The notes under the pieces: model-generated | What the model saw: only the letters and a program-made list of their open reading frames with translations | Database searches by the model: none | Told to the model about the DNA's origin: nothing | Shown: positions 9,055-17,661 of the stretch, piece by piece | How the letters are laid out: each line of letters opens with the position of its first letter | Position numbering within the stretch: position 1 is the stretch's first letter | Made by a program: the position numbers and the translations under genes | Assembly (NCBI RefSeq): GCF_030397665.1 | Contig: NZ_JAPUBT010000016.1 | Location: 1 to 64,000 of the forward strand | Source: Janthinobacterium sp. SUN073 | Lineage (GTDB): Bacteria > Pseudomonadota > Gammaproteobacteria > Burkholderiales > Burkholderiaceae_D | Direction: 5' to 3' | Length of the DNA: 64,000 nt

Positions 9055-10051
9055 ACATGGCGGCAACCTGCGCGACGCCGCGCGCGAATATGGACGACCA
9101 CTGGCCGAATGGATCGACCTGTCGACCGGTATCAATCCGCACGGCTATCCCGTGCCCGCCAGCAGCGCCAGCGCCTGGCACCGTCTGCCGGAAAGCAACC
9201 CGGCGCTGGCCGCCGCCGCTTGTGCCTACTATCACGCGCCAGCCATGCTGCCGGTGGCCGGCACGCAGGCGGCCATCCAGGCCTTGCCCCGGCTGCGCGC
9301 GCCGTCCTGCGTGGTGGTCGCCGCGCCCTCGTACGCGGAGCACGCGCACCACTGGGGCCAGCACGGCCACAGCTTGCGGCATGTACCGTATGCGCAGCTG
9401 GCCAATGCGGTGGACAGCTGCGACGTGATGGTTGTCTGCAACCCGAACAACCCCACCGGCGCGCACATCGCGCCCGAGGTGCTGCTGGACTGGGCAAACA
9501 GGCTGGCCCAGCGCGGCGGCTGGCTGGTGGTCGATGAAGCGTTTGGCGACACGCAGGCGCAAGCGGGCCTGGGACCGCATGCGGGCCTGGGACCGCATGC
9601 GGGCCAGCCGGGACTCATCGTGCTGCGCTCGGTCGGTAAATTCTTTGGCCTGGCGGGACTGCGCCTGGGCTTTGTCGCCGCTCATCCCGAGCTGCTCAGC
9701 AAGCTGGCCGACATGCTGGGGCCATGGACCGTCAGCGGCCCGGCGCAGCAAGTGGCCCTGGCCGCGCTGACCGACGCGCGCTGGCAGGATGCGATGCGCC
9801 TGCGCCTGCGCGACGAAGGCGAACGCCTGCGCCAGCTGCTTGCCAGCCACGGCATCGCCAGCGGCGGCTGCGCGCTGTTTCAATGGTGGCCGGAAGAAGA
9901 CGCCGAAGCCTTCTGGCACCACATGGCGCAGCAGGGCATCTGGGTGCGCCTGTTCCGCCACGCCGCCTACGGCATCCGCCTGGGCTTGCCGCCGAACGAA
10001 GACGCCTGGCTCCAGCTGGAACAGGCACTCACCACATGGAAGAAGCTATGA
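9047..10051 (+). CDS. cobD: Threonine-phosphate decarboxylase CobD (PLP enzyme)
   Basis: This is a fold-type I PLP enzyme of 334 aa that makes (R)-1-amino-2-propanol phosphate from L-threonine phosphate. The N-terminus LEHGGNL is typical of the family. CNPNNPTG binds PLP, DEAFGD carries the PLP aspartate, and the Schiff-base lysine is in RSVGKFFGLAGLR. Translation starts at a TTG (9047) inside the end of cbiB, with a GGGGGA sequence a few bases upstream. An 18-base unit repeated in tandem at 9563-9598 duplicates the hexapeptide AGLGPH. The stop overlaps the btuF start (ATGA). Confidence 0.93.
   Translation: MLEHGGNLRDAAREYGRPLAEWIDLSTGINPHGYPVPASSASAWHRLPESNPALAAAACAYYHAPAMLPVAGTQAAIQALPRLRAPSCVVVAAPSYAEHAHHWGQHGHSLRHVPYAQLANAVDSCDVMVVCNPNNPTGAHIAPEVLLDWANRLAQRGGWLVVDEAFGDTQAQAGLGPHAGLGPHAGQPGLIVLRSVGKFFGLAGLRLGFVAAHPELLSKLADMLGPWTVSGPAQQVALAALTDARWQDAMRLRLRDEGERLRQLLASHGIASGGCALFQWWPEEDAEAFWHHMAQQGIWVRLFRHAAYGIRLGLPPNEDAWLQLEQALTTWKKL
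9563..9598 (+). repeat. 18-base tandem duplication inside cobD
   Basis: The 18-base unit GCGGGCCTGGGACCGCAT is present twice head to tail (9563-9580, 9581-9598) and a partial third unit (GCGGGCC) follows. The frame is kept and the hexapeptide AGLGPH is doubled just after the PLP-aspartate motif. It looks like a recent slippage or unequal exchange event. Confidence 0.9.
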
Positions 10052-10959
10052 ACCACTTGAAAACAGCACTGCTGCTGGCGGGACTGATCTCGACCCAGGC
10101 ACACGCCGCCATCACCGTGCGCGATGACGATGGCAATACCGTCACCCTGGCCAAGCCCGCGCAGCGCATCCTGGCGCTGGCACCGCACGTCACGGAGCTG
10201 CTGTTCGCAGCCGGTGGCGGCGAGAAAATCGCCGGTGTCGTCAGCTATAGCGACTATCCGGAAGCTGCCAAAAAAATCCCGCAGGTAGGCGACAACCGCC
10301 AGTACGACATGGAACGCATCATCGCCATGAAGCCGGACCTGATCGTCGTGTGGATGCATGGCAGCGCCGAGCGCCAGATCGCCATGCTGCGCCAGCTGAA
10401 GGTGCCGATTTATCACAGCGAGCCGCGCAAGCTGGCCGACATCCCGGACAGCATGGAGCGCCTGGGGCAACTGATGGGAACGGAAAAAACCGCCAAGCCG
10501 GCCGCCGCGCAGCTACGCGCCAAACTGGCCAGCCTGACGGCCCAGTATGCGCAGCGCCCGCCCGTGCGCGTGTTTTACCAGGTGTGGGACAAGCCCCTGT
10601 ATACCTTGAGCGGCGCGAGCATCATCAGCGACTCCATGCGCGTATGCGGCGCGCAGAATATCTTTGCCGCGATGAAGGTGGTGGCACCCGTCGTCACGCC
10701 GGAAGGCGTGCTGCAGGAAGATCCGGAAGTCATTTTCGGCACCAGCGAAAAAAGCGATCCGCGCAGCGAAGGCGGCCTGGCCATGTGGCGCGCCTTCCCG
10801 TCGATGACGGCCGTGCGCAGGAATAATCTGTTCCGCCTGAATGGCGACCTGCTGAACCGCGCCGGCCCGCGCATGATCGAGGGCACCGCCGCCATGTGCG
10901 AGCAACTGGAGGTGGCCCGCCAGCGCCGCAGCGCTCCCGCAGCCAAGACGGCGCCATGA
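10048..10959 (+). CDS. btuF: Periplasmic cobalamin-binding protein BtuF (ABC substrate-binding)
   Basis: This is a class III (BtuF/FhuD-type) substrate-binding protein of 303 aa that would deliver corrinoid to the BtuCD-like permease. A signal peptide (MNHLKTALLLAG through TQAHA, about 20 residues) precedes the mature start at AITVRDDDG. Family motifs are RILALAPHVTELLFAAGGG near residue 36 and MKPDLIVVW near residue 95. The start at 10048 overlaps the cobD stop (ATGA). An in-frame ATG at 10036 would only lengthen the signal peptide. The stop overlaps the next gene. Confidence 0.9.
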   Translation: MNHLKTALLLAGLISTQAHAAITVRDDDGNTVTLAKPAQRILALAPHVTELLFAAGGGEKIAGVVSYSDYPEAAKKIPQVGDNRQYDMERIIAMKPDLIVVWMHGSAERQIAMLRQLKVPIYHSEPRKLADIPDSMERLGQLMGTEKTAKPAAAQLRAKLASLTAQYAQRPPVRVFYQVWDKPLYTLSGASIISDSMRVCGAQNIFAAMKVVAPVVTPEGVLQEDPEVIFGTSEKSDPRSEGGLAMWRAFPSMTAVRRNNLFRLNGDLLNRAGPRMIEGTAAMCEQLEVARQRRSAPAAKTAP

Positions 10960-11753
10960 GTCACTATCAGCGCATCGCCTGCCTGTCGACGGAAGCCGTG
11001 GAAACGCTGTATGCGCTGGGCGCCGAAGACGTCATCGCAGGCATTTCCGGCTTCACCGTGCGCCCTCCCCGTGCACGCGAGGAAAAGACCAAGATCAGCG
11101 GCTTTTCGTCGACCAACCTGGAACGCATACTGGCAGTGAAACCGGATCTCGTGATCGGCTTTTGCGACATGCAGGCCGATATCTGCCGCGACCTGGTCAA
11201 GGCCGGCATCGAAGTGCACCAGTTCAACCAGCGCACGGTGGACGGCATCCTGCGCATGATCGCCGTACTGGCCGCGCTGGTGCAGCGCGAGGACGCCGGC
11301 CGCGAACTGATCGCCAGCCTGCGCGCGGATATCGCCGCCGCCCGGGCCCGCGCCGCCGCCTGGACGCGCAAGCCCGTGATGTACTTTGAAGAGTGGAATG
11401 AGCCGCTGATGAGCGGCATCGGCTGGGCGGCGGAATTGATCGGCATCGCCGGCGGCACGGACGCCTTCCCGGAATTGTCCGCGCACCCGGGCGCGAAAGA
11501 GCGCATCATCGCCGATCCTGTGGCCGTGGTGCGGCGCGCGCCCGACATCATCCTCGCCAGCTGGTGCGGCAAGAAGTTCCAGCCCGCGCAACTGGCGGCA
11601 CGCCCGGGCTGGGAGGCGATTCCCGCCGTGCGCAATGACATGCTGTTCGAGATCAAGTCGCCCGACATCCTGTCGCCCGGTCCGGCGGCGATTACCGAAG
11701 GGCTGCGCCAGATCAGCGACATCATCGCGCAGTGGCAGGTACAACAGGCATGA
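10956..11753 (+). CDS. BtuF-like cobalamin-binding protein without signal peptide
   Basis: The 265 aa product has the fold signature of helical-backbone substrate-binding proteins: RIACLSTEAVETLYALGAED at the start, ILAVKPDLVIGF near residue 55, and GGTDAFPE near residue 165. No hydrophobic signal segment exists at the N-terminus, and no better upstream start was found in the frame inside btuF. It is therefore predicted to stay in the cytoplasm, unlike the BtuF just before it. It overlaps both btuF and cobQ by four bases, so it belongs to the same transcript. A cytoplasmic corrinoid-binding or chaperone role is an inference. Confidence 0.8.
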   Translation: MSHYQRIACLSTEAVETLYALGAEDVIAGISGFTVRPPRAREEKTKISGFSSTNLERILAVKPDLVIGFCDMQADICRDLVKAGIEVHQFNQRTVDGILRMIAVLAALVQREDAGRELIASLRADIAAARARAAAWTRKPVMYFEEWNEPLMSGIGWAAELIGIAGGTDAFPELSAHPGAKERIIADPVAVVRRAPDIILASWCGKKFQPAQLAARPGWEAIPAVRNDMLFEIKSPDILSPGPAAITEGLRQISDIIAQWQVQQA

Positions 11754-13204
11754 AGACTCCCTTCCCCGCCCTGATGGTGCAAGGCACGACGTCCGACGCG
11801 GGCAAGAGTACCGTCGTTGCAGCCTTGTGCCGATTGTTGATGCGCCGCGGCGTGACGGTGGCGCCCTTCAAGCCGCAAAACATGGCCTTGAATAGCGCCG
11901 TGACGGCGGACGGCGGAGAAATCGGCCGCGCGCAAGCCTTGCAGGCACTGGCCTGCGGCATCGCGCCGCACACGGACATGAATCCGGTACTCTTGAAACC
12001 GTCGTCGAACACGGGCGCGCAGGTGATCATCCATGGCAAGGTGCGCGCCGAGATGGATGCGCGCGACTACCAGCAATATAAAACCATCGCCATGGGCGCC
12101 GTGCTCGAATCTTTCGCGCGCCTGCGCCAGCAGTACGACGCCGTCATCGTCGAAGGCGCCGGCAGCCCCGCCGAAGTCAACCTGCGTGCGCGCGACATCG
12201 CCAACATGGGCTTTGCCGAAGCCGTCGACTGTCCCGTGATTCTGGTGGCCGACATCGACCGTGGCGGCGTCTTCGCGCACATCATCGGCACCCTGGCGTG
12301 TTTGTCCGACAGCGAGCGCGCGCGCATCCTCGGCTTTGTCATCAACCGCTTCCGCGGCGACATCTCGCTGCTACAACCGGGCATCGACTGGCTGGAGCAG
12401 CAGACTGGCAAGCCCGTGCTGGCCGTGCTGCCCTACCTGCAAGGCTTGTTCCTCGACGCGGAAGACGCCGTCGAAGCGACGCAGACAGAACGCGGCGCCT
12501 TCAAGGTGCTGGTGCCGCAACTGCCGCGCATCAGCAACCACACGGATGTCGATGCGCTGCGCACCCATCCCGGCATCGACCTGCAATTCATCCAACAAGG
12601 ACAGCCGATTCCGCCGGCCGACCTGGTGATCCTGCCCGGCAGCAAGAACACGCGCGGCGACCTGGCCTGGCTGCAGCAGCAGGGCTGGCCCGCCTATCTG
12701 GCCAGGCACCTGCGCTACGGCGGCAAGGTCATCGGCATCTGCGGCGGCTTCCAGATGCTGGGACACAGCGTGCGCGATCCGCTGGGCGTGGAAGGCGTGG
12801 CGGGAGAGTCAACGGCACTGGGCCTGCTCGACATGGTGACTGAACTGACGGCGGAAAAACGCCTGCAACAGGTGGCAGGGCACTGCGCATTTGCCGGCGC
12901 GGACGATGCGCGCGTGGCAGGCTATGAAATCCACATGGGCGTCTCGCAGGGCGCCGCCCTGCGGCAGCCGGCGTTCATGATCGATGGACGGCCCGAGGGG
13001 GCCGTATCGGGCGACTCGCAAATCCTGGGCAGCTATTTGCACGGCATGTTCGACACGCCCGCCGCGTGTTCGGCGCTGCTGCGCTGGGCGAGGCTGGACT
13101 CCGGCCACACGGTGGACACCGCCGCCCTGCGCGAGGCCAGCCTGGAGCGCATCGCCGACGCGGCGCTGCCGCTGCTGGATGCACTGGAACGATTGCCACG
13201 CTGA
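11750..13204 (+). CDS. cobQ: Cobyric acid synthase (glutamine-hydrolysing) CobQ/CbiP
   Basis: CobQ amidates positions b, d, e and g of adenosylcobyrinic acid a,c-diamide using ATP and glutamine. The 484 aa protein has an N-terminal dethiobiotin-synthetase-like ATPase domain, with P-loop QGTTSDAGKST at residues 10-20 and KPQNMALNS after it. Its C-terminal class I glutaminase domain has the cysteine in GICGGFQMLG near residue 330 and the histidine in YLHGMFDTP near residue 430. It is the last gene of the B12 transcript and overlaps the preceding gene by four bases. No corrin-ring genes are in this window. Confidence 0.95.
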   Translation: MKTPFPALMVQGTTSDAGKSTVVAALCRLLMRRGVTVAPFKPQNMALNSAVTADGGEIGRAQALQALACGIAPHTDMNPVLLKPSSNTGAQVIIHGKVRAEMDARDYQQYKTIAMGAVLESFARLRQQYDAVIVEGAGSPAEVNLRARDIANMGFAEAVDCPVILVADIDRGGVFAHIIGTLACLSDSERARILGFVINRFRGDISLLQPGIDWLEQQTGKPVLAVLPYLQGLFLDAEDAVEATQTERGAFKVLVPQLPRISNHTDVDALRTHPGIDLQFIQQGQPIPPADLVILPGSKNTRGDLAWLQQQGWPAYLARHLRYGGKVIGICGGFQMLGHSVRDPLGVEGVAGESTALGLLDMVTELTAEKRLQQVAGHCAFAGADDARVAGYEIHMGVSQGAALRQPAFMIDGRPEGAVSGDSQILGSYLHGMFDTPAACSALLRWARLDSGHTVDTAALREASLERIADAALPLLDALERLPR

Positions 13205-13211
13205 TGGGGAT

Positions 13212-13241
13212 GTCGGGTTACGCCGTACCGGCTAACCCGAC
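13212..13241. repeat. REP-like palindrome after cobQ
   Basis: GTCGGGTTA (13212-13220) pairs with TAACCCGAC (13233-13241) around a 12-base loop. The unit resembles the pair of palindromes at 33269-33364 in both arms and in the flanking CTAC. No T-run follows, so it is more likely a REP unit than a simple terminator, although it could protect the 3' end of the cob transcript. Confidence 0.65.
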
Positions 13242-13272
13242 CTACTTGCTGGATCAGATCAAACGCTAGCCG

Positions 13273-14427
13273 TCATTTTTTCAGGCACATGCCCATGTAC
13301 GAACGGTCGGTCGAAAACTCGACTGCCATGCTCGACGACACGGGCATGAACATCGAATAGTCGGCTGGCACATCGGCCGGGTCCTTGAACACGGCGATGC
13401 CATCGAAATCGATGGCTTGCGCGCCCAGGCCCAGCTTGTTGACGGTGATGGTTTCCGCATGCGTCTTGCCGGTGGTGTTATTCGTCAGGGTGGCGGTGTT
13501 GCCGGCAACGACGATGTTCGCGCTGATGCCCGACGCCGCGCAGGCGTAACTGCCGGCGATTTCGGTGCCGATCTTCTGTTGTTTGGCCGCCACGATGGTG
13601 CCCACGCGCATGACGTTTTCCTGATTGCGGCTGTAGCGGTCGATGAACAGCGCCACCCCCCGGTCCCCCGCGTGCACGTGCACGATGCCGAAGTCCTGGC
13701 CACCCTGGCGAGCGACGAGCAAGCCGTTCTTCGCATCCTTGACCAGGGTCAGGCTGGCGTTTTCCGCTTCCAGCTGCGGCGATACCGCGGAGCACACGCC
13801 TTGCGCGTTGAACACGCCGCCATTGCACAGTTGGGCCGCTCCGTCGGCTGCGATCTTGAGACTGCCTTTCGGATTGAAGCGGTCAGCGCCGTTCGATGCA
13901 TTGCGCATGGCACCCAGGAAAATATAGTTGCCGGCCAGCTTGGCCACGTCACCCACCGCATAGCCGCTGCCGCTGACGGTCGAGACCATGTTACCCAATT
14001 TGATATTGCCCGACAGCAGACGCGTGCGCGCATCGACGGTAACGCTGAAATCCGTTGCCGTGTAGGTAGTGAGATTACCGGTGGTGGTGGCGCTGAACGT
14101 GCCGCTGCGGTCGCTCAAGCCGAACTGCGTCGACAAGACACGGATGACATAGGTTTTCTTGACGCTGTCAAACGTGATGCGCCAGGTGTCGCCGATATCG
14201 GCGGCCACGTCATACACGCTTTCGTCAGCACTGGCACCGCCAATGACATTCAGGCCAGCCTCTTTCGCCACGGCTTCCGATGCCACCGTCACGCTGTCGG
14301 CGGGGACGACGGGAGGCGTGACCACGACGGGTGGCGTGACCGGTGCTTCCGGCGTACCGCCATCGCTGCCGCCACCGCATGCGGACAGGGCAGCGCCCAG
14401 GACAAGGAACGTAAATGCATTTTTCAT
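13273..14427 (-). CDS. Putative lipoprotein of unknown function
   Basis: The 384 aa product begins with a lipoprotein signal (MKNAFTFLVLGAALSAC, lipobox LSAC, cysteine at 17). A glycine-rich segment and a threonine/proline/valine-rich linker (residues 18-45) follow. The rest is beta-rich, with repeated short Thr/Ser/Gly strands, and ends YMGMCLKK. Two more cysteines lie around residue 180, in LCNGG and GVCSAV. I do not recognise a named family. The frame stays open far upstream, but the lipoprotein signal makes 14427 the clear start. It is convergent with cobQ and divergent from the MFS gene, with a perfect palindrome in the shared upstream region. Confidence 0.8.
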   Translation of the reverse strand: MKNAFTFLVLGAALSACGGGSDGGTPEAPVTPPVVVTPPVVPADSVTVASEAVAKEAGLNVIGGASADESVYDVAADIGDTWRITFDSVKKTYVIRVLSTQFGLSDRSGTFSATTTGNLTTYTATDFSVTVDARTRLLSGNIKLGNMVSTVSGSGYAVGDVAKLAGNYIFLGAMRNASNGADRFNPKGSLKIAADGAAQLCNGGVFNAQGVCSAVSPQLEAENASLTLVKDAKNGLLVARQGGQDFGIVHVHAGDRGVALFIDRYSRNQENVMRVGTIVAAKQQKIGTEIAGSYACAASGISANIVVAGNTATLTNNTTGKTHAETITVNKLGLGAQAIDFDGIAVFKDPADVPADYSMFMPVSSSMAVEFSTDRSYMGMCLKK

Positions 14428-14500
14428 GTGGTGTGACTTTCGGAAAAAGAGGAGGCCGGAGCTGCCAGAAACACATGCTAGCCTTGCCCGCAATCTATTG

Positions 14501-14522
14501 CCATGGAACAAATGTTCCATGG
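14501..14522. promoter_or_regulatory. Perfect 22-bp palindrome, candidate operator
   Basis: The half-site CCATGGAACA (14501-14510) is followed by AA and then its exact reverse complement TGTTCCATGG (14513-14522). It lies 74 bases upstream of the lipoprotein start and 113 bases upstream of the MFS start, in their shared divergent promoter region. A dimeric regulator site is the natural reading. No regulator gene is adjacent. Confidence 0.5.
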
Positions 14523-14634
14523 ACGCCGCCCCCCGCACACTGCCAGAATGACGGGCGCGGGCGGCACGCAGGCGCCATTTATGTGACAATTCATCGTACT
14601 GTCGGCTCCGTTTCTCCTCCTCAGGCTCGCATTC

Positions 14635-16107
14635 ATGACCAGTTCCCCGATTAAAAGCTACCTTCCCTGGGTGGTCGCCACTGCCCTGTTCATGGAGCAA
14701 CTCGACTCCACCATCGTCAACACCGCCATCCCCGCCATGGCCGCCAGCCTGCATGTGACGCCGCTGAGCCTGAAGGCCGTCGTCACCAGCTACATCCTGA
14801 GCCTGGCCGTGTGCATTCCCATCAGCGGCTGGATGGCCGACCGCTTCGGTACGCGGCGCGTATTTTCCGCCGCCGTTGCCATCTTCACCCTCGCCTCCGT
14901 CCTGTGCGGCCTGTCCGTGAATGCCCCCATGCTGGTGGCCGCACGCCTGCTGCAAGGGGTGGGCGCGGCCATGATGATGCCGGTGGGCCGGCTCACCATC
15001 ATCCGCACCTTTCCCAAGTCGCAATTGCTGGCGGCCATGAATTTCGTCATCATCCCCGCCCTGATCGGCCCCCTGCTGGGCCCCACGGTGGGCGGGCTGA
15101 TCGTGCACTGGCTGTCGTGGCGCGAGATTTTCTTCGTCAACGTGCCCGTCGGCCTGGCAGCGCTGTACCTGGCGCACCGCTATATGCCCGATTACTACGG
15201 CGACAAGCCCCGTCCGCTGGACCTGATCGGCCTGGTGCTGTTTGGCACGGGCATCGCGCTGCTGTCGTGGCTGCTGGAAATTTTCGGCGAACATCGCATC
15301 GATGCCACCTCGTTTGCCGTGCTGCTATTCATTTCCATCAGCCTGCTGGCCGCGTATGCCTGGCATTCGAGCGAAGTACTGCACCCGCTGCTGCGCCTGA
15401 CCCTGTTCAAGATCCGCACCTTCCGCGTCTCTGTGGTGGGCGGCTTCGTCACGCGCCTGGGCGTGGGCGGCCTGCCCTTCCTGTTGCCGCTCTTGTACCA
15501 GCTGGGCCTGGGCTTGCCCGCCTGGCAGTCCGGCTTGCTGATGATGCCGTCGGCGGCGGCTGCCATGGGCATGAAATTCATTTCCGCGCGCGTGCTGGCC
15601 CGCTTCGGCTACCGCCAGGTGTTGATCGTCAATACCGTGCTGATCGGCATCACCATCGCCATGTTTTCGCAGGTGGGCGCGGGCACGCCCCTGTACGTGA
15701 TCGTCGGCATCAGCCTGTGCATGGGCTTTTTCAATTCGCTGCAATTTTCCAGCATGAACACCATCGCGTATGCCGATGTCGACAAGAGCGACTCCAGCAT
15801 GGCCAGCACCATCGCCAGCTCGATGCAGCAACTGTCGATGAGCTTTGGCCTGGCCTTCGGTTCGCTGATCACGGGCTGGTACCTGGGCGACATGCCGCAG
15901 TCGGACCGCGCCATGCTCAGCACCGCCCTGCACCACACCTTCCTGACCCTGGCGGCCCTGACGGTACTGTCCTCGCTGACCTTCTGGACCTTGCGCCGCG
16001 ACGATGGTGAAAGCATCAGCAAGGGCACCGACAGCGACGAGGAAGAGGCGGCCGACGTGAAGGCCCAGGCCCTTGTGCAGACGGAAGTACAAAGCACAAA
16101 AGGCTGA
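14635..16107 (+). CDS. MFS drug/proton antiporter, DHA2 family (HsrA-like)
   Basis: This is an inner-membrane transporter of the DHA2/EmrB type, 490 aa, with about 13-14 hydrophobic helices. It resembles E. coli HsrA in sequence pattern: FMEQLDSTIVNTAIPAMA at helix 1, the motif A-like GWMADRFGTRRVF near residue 65, LLQGVGAAMMMPVGRLTI near residue 105, and MNTIAYADV near residue 375. The C-terminus is acidic (DSDEEEAADV). Such proteins export small lipophilic compounds; the substrate cannot be told. It is divergent from the lipoprotein gene. Confidence 0.85.
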   Translation: MTSSPIKSYLPWVVATALFMEQLDSTIVNTAIPAMAASLHVTPLSLKAVVTSYILSLAVCIPISGWMADRFGTRRVFSAAVAIFTLASVLCGLSVNAPMLVAARLLQGVGAAMMMPVGRLTIIRTFPKSQLLAAMNFVIIPALIGPLLGPTVGGLIVHWLSWREIFFVNVPVGLAALYLAHRYMPDYYGDKPRPLDLIGLVLFGTGIALLSWLLEIFGEHRIDATSFAVLLFISISLLAAYAWHSSEVLHPLLRLTLFKIRTFRVSVVGGFVTRLGVGGLPFLLPLLYQLGLGLPAWQSGLLMMPSAAAAMGMKFISARVLARFGYRQVLIVNTVLIGITIAMFSQVGAGTPLYVIVGISLCMGFFNSLQFSSMNTIAYADVDKSDSSMASTIASSMQQLSMSFGLAFGSLITGWYLGDMPQSDRAMLSTALHHTFLTLAALTVLSSLTFWTLRRDDGESISKGTDSDEEEAADVKAQALVQTEVQSTKG

Positions 16108-16180
16108 GCCACCTCAAGCTTGCCACCGGCGCCGCTGGTGCTTTTGACCGGCGCTGCTACCGTGACGGCAGGAGGTGCAC

Positions 16181-17377
16181 ATGGCGGCCGAGCGGCGCTT
16201 TGCATGGAAGGGCACGGACCGTCATGGCCAGGCGATCGATGGCATCTTGCGCGCCGCCGACGCCAGCGCGGCCACGCTCGCGCTACGACGCCAGGGCATC
16301 CTGGCCACCCGGGTGCAGGCTGTGCGCGCCGCGCCCGGCAAGGCCATCACGCGCAAGGATATCGCGCTGTTCACGCGCCAGCTGTCGACCATGATGGCGG
16401 CCGGCGTGCCGCTGCTGCACGCCTTCGATATCGCCGGCAAAGGCCACGCCAAACCCGCCGTCACCGAGCTGATGCGCGACTTGCGCCACGCCATCGAAGC
16501 GGGCAGCAGCCTGCAGCAGGCCTTCCGCCAGTTTCCGCTGCTGTTCGACGAGCTGTACTGCAAGCTGCTGGCGGCCGGCGAACAGGCGGGCATCGTGCAG
16601 GACTTGCTGGCGCGCCTGGCCACGCACCAGGAAAAGGCCATCGCCCTGCGGCGGCAAGTGCGCGGCGCGCTGATGTATCCGCTGGTCATCGTGCTCGTCG
16701 CCATCGCTGTCACGGCCATCATCATGAGCGTGGTCGTGCCCGCCTTCCGCCAGGTATTCGACAGCTTCGGCGCGCCATTGCCGCTGCCCACCCTGGTCGT
16801 CATGGACTTATCGGCTTTTGTTGTCCGCTACTGGCTGGCTCTGTTGGCGGTGCTCGTGCTCGCTTGCCTGCTGCTGCACCTGGCCTGGCGCCGCTGGCCC
16901 GCCTTGCGGCGCAACACGCAGCTGCGGGCATTGCACCTGCCCGTGTTCGGCCCACTGTTGCGCAAGGCGGCGATTGCGCGCTGGACGCGTACCCTGGCCG
17001 CCATGTTTGCCGCCGGCGTGCCGCTGCTCGACTCGCTCGGCCTGGTGGGCGCCGCCTCCGGCCACGCGCAGTACCAGGAAGCGACGACGCGCATCGAACG
17101 CGAAATCCGCGCCGGCGGCAGCCTGGCCCTGGCCATGGAGCACAGCGGCGTGTTTCCCCCGCTGCTGACGCAACTGGCCCTGATCGGCGAGGAATCGGGC
17201 GCACTCGACGCCATGCTGTCGCGCGCGGCCGACATCATCGAGGCGGACATCGACAGCACGGTGGCCACCCTTTCCACGCTGCTGGAACCGGCACTGATGG
17301 TGGTGCTGGGCGTGCTGGTCGGTTCCCTCGTGATCGCCTTGTATCTGCCGATTTTCAAGCTGGGCGCCGTGATTTGA
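16181..17377 (+). CDS. pilC: Type IV pilus inner-membrane platform protein PilC (GspF family)
   Basis: This is a 398 aa GspF/PilC-family protein that anchors the pilus assembly ATPase at the inner membrane. It has two homologous T2SSF domains. The first starts at KDIALFTRQLSTMMAAGVPL (about residue 62) and the second at ARWTRTLAAMFAAGVPLLDS (about residue 265). Membrane segments lie near 165-190, 210-235 and at the C-terminus. A strong AGGAGG at 16170-16175 lies five bases before ATG 16181 and fixes the start. No pilB is upstream; an MFS gene is there instead. pilD, the usual next gene, is displaced to 22208 by an insertion. Confidence 0.92.
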   Translation: MAAERRFAWKGTDRHGQAIDGILRAADASAATLALRRQGILATRVQAVRAAPGKAITRKDIALFTRQLSTMMAAGVPLLHAFDIAGKGHAKPAVTELMRDLRHAIEAGSSLQQAFRQFPLLFDELYCKLLAAGEQAGIVQDLLARLATHQEKAIALRRQVRGALMYPLVIVLVAIAVTAIIMSVVVPAFRQVFDSFGAPLPLPTLVVMDLSAFVVRYWLALLAVLVLACLLLHLAWRRWPALRRNTQLRALHLPVFGPLLRKAAIARWTRTLAAMFAAGVPLLDSLGLVGAASGHAQYQEATTRIEREIRAGGSLALAMEHSGVFPPLLTQLALIGEESGALDAMLSRAADIIEADIDSTVATLSTLLEPALMVVLGVLVGSLVIALYLPIFKLGAVI

Positions 17378-17462
17378 CCGCGCGCCTGTAGGTCGCCACC
17401 GACACCCGGCATGCACCCATGCATACACCCATGCGTGTAATACATCTACCTTCTTATCGAAT

Positions 17463-17479
17463 AATAGTCATTGACTATT
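17463..17479. promoter_or_regulatory. Candidate TetR-family operator
   Basis: AATAGTCA and TGACTATT form a perfect 8+8 dyad around one central base. It overlaps the -35 hexamer of the promoter upstream of the TetR gene, about 180 bases before its start. The position suits autorepression. Confidence 0.55.
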
Positions 17480-17499
17480 CAATAGATGTACAATATATT
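17471..17499 (+). promoter_or_regulatory. Promoter of the tetR-ABC1 operon
   Basis: The -35 TTGACT (17471-17476), a 17-base spacer and the -10 TATATT (17494-17499) make a near-consensus sigma70 promoter in an AT-rich stretch unlike the surrounding DNA. Transcription would start near 17506, leaving a leader of about 155 bases before the TetR gene. Confidence 0.65.
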
Positions 17500-17661
17500 C
17501 AATTAATAGATAGTAGGCATCGTATATTCATATCGCAATGCAGGGCATGAGGTAATCCCAGGGGTGGCTCTGCCTGCTCGCCGTCGCAATTCTTACATGG
17601 TTGGGCCAGACTTGATTGTTTCGCCCCGCCCCGACATTCCACTCTTTTTCAAATTTCGATC

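Noticed and set aside
17400..17440. Short CATGCACCC / ATGCATACACCC direct repeats before the TetR promoter as a CRISPR-like or iteron array
   Set aside because: Only two or three degenerate units with no regular spacers or length.
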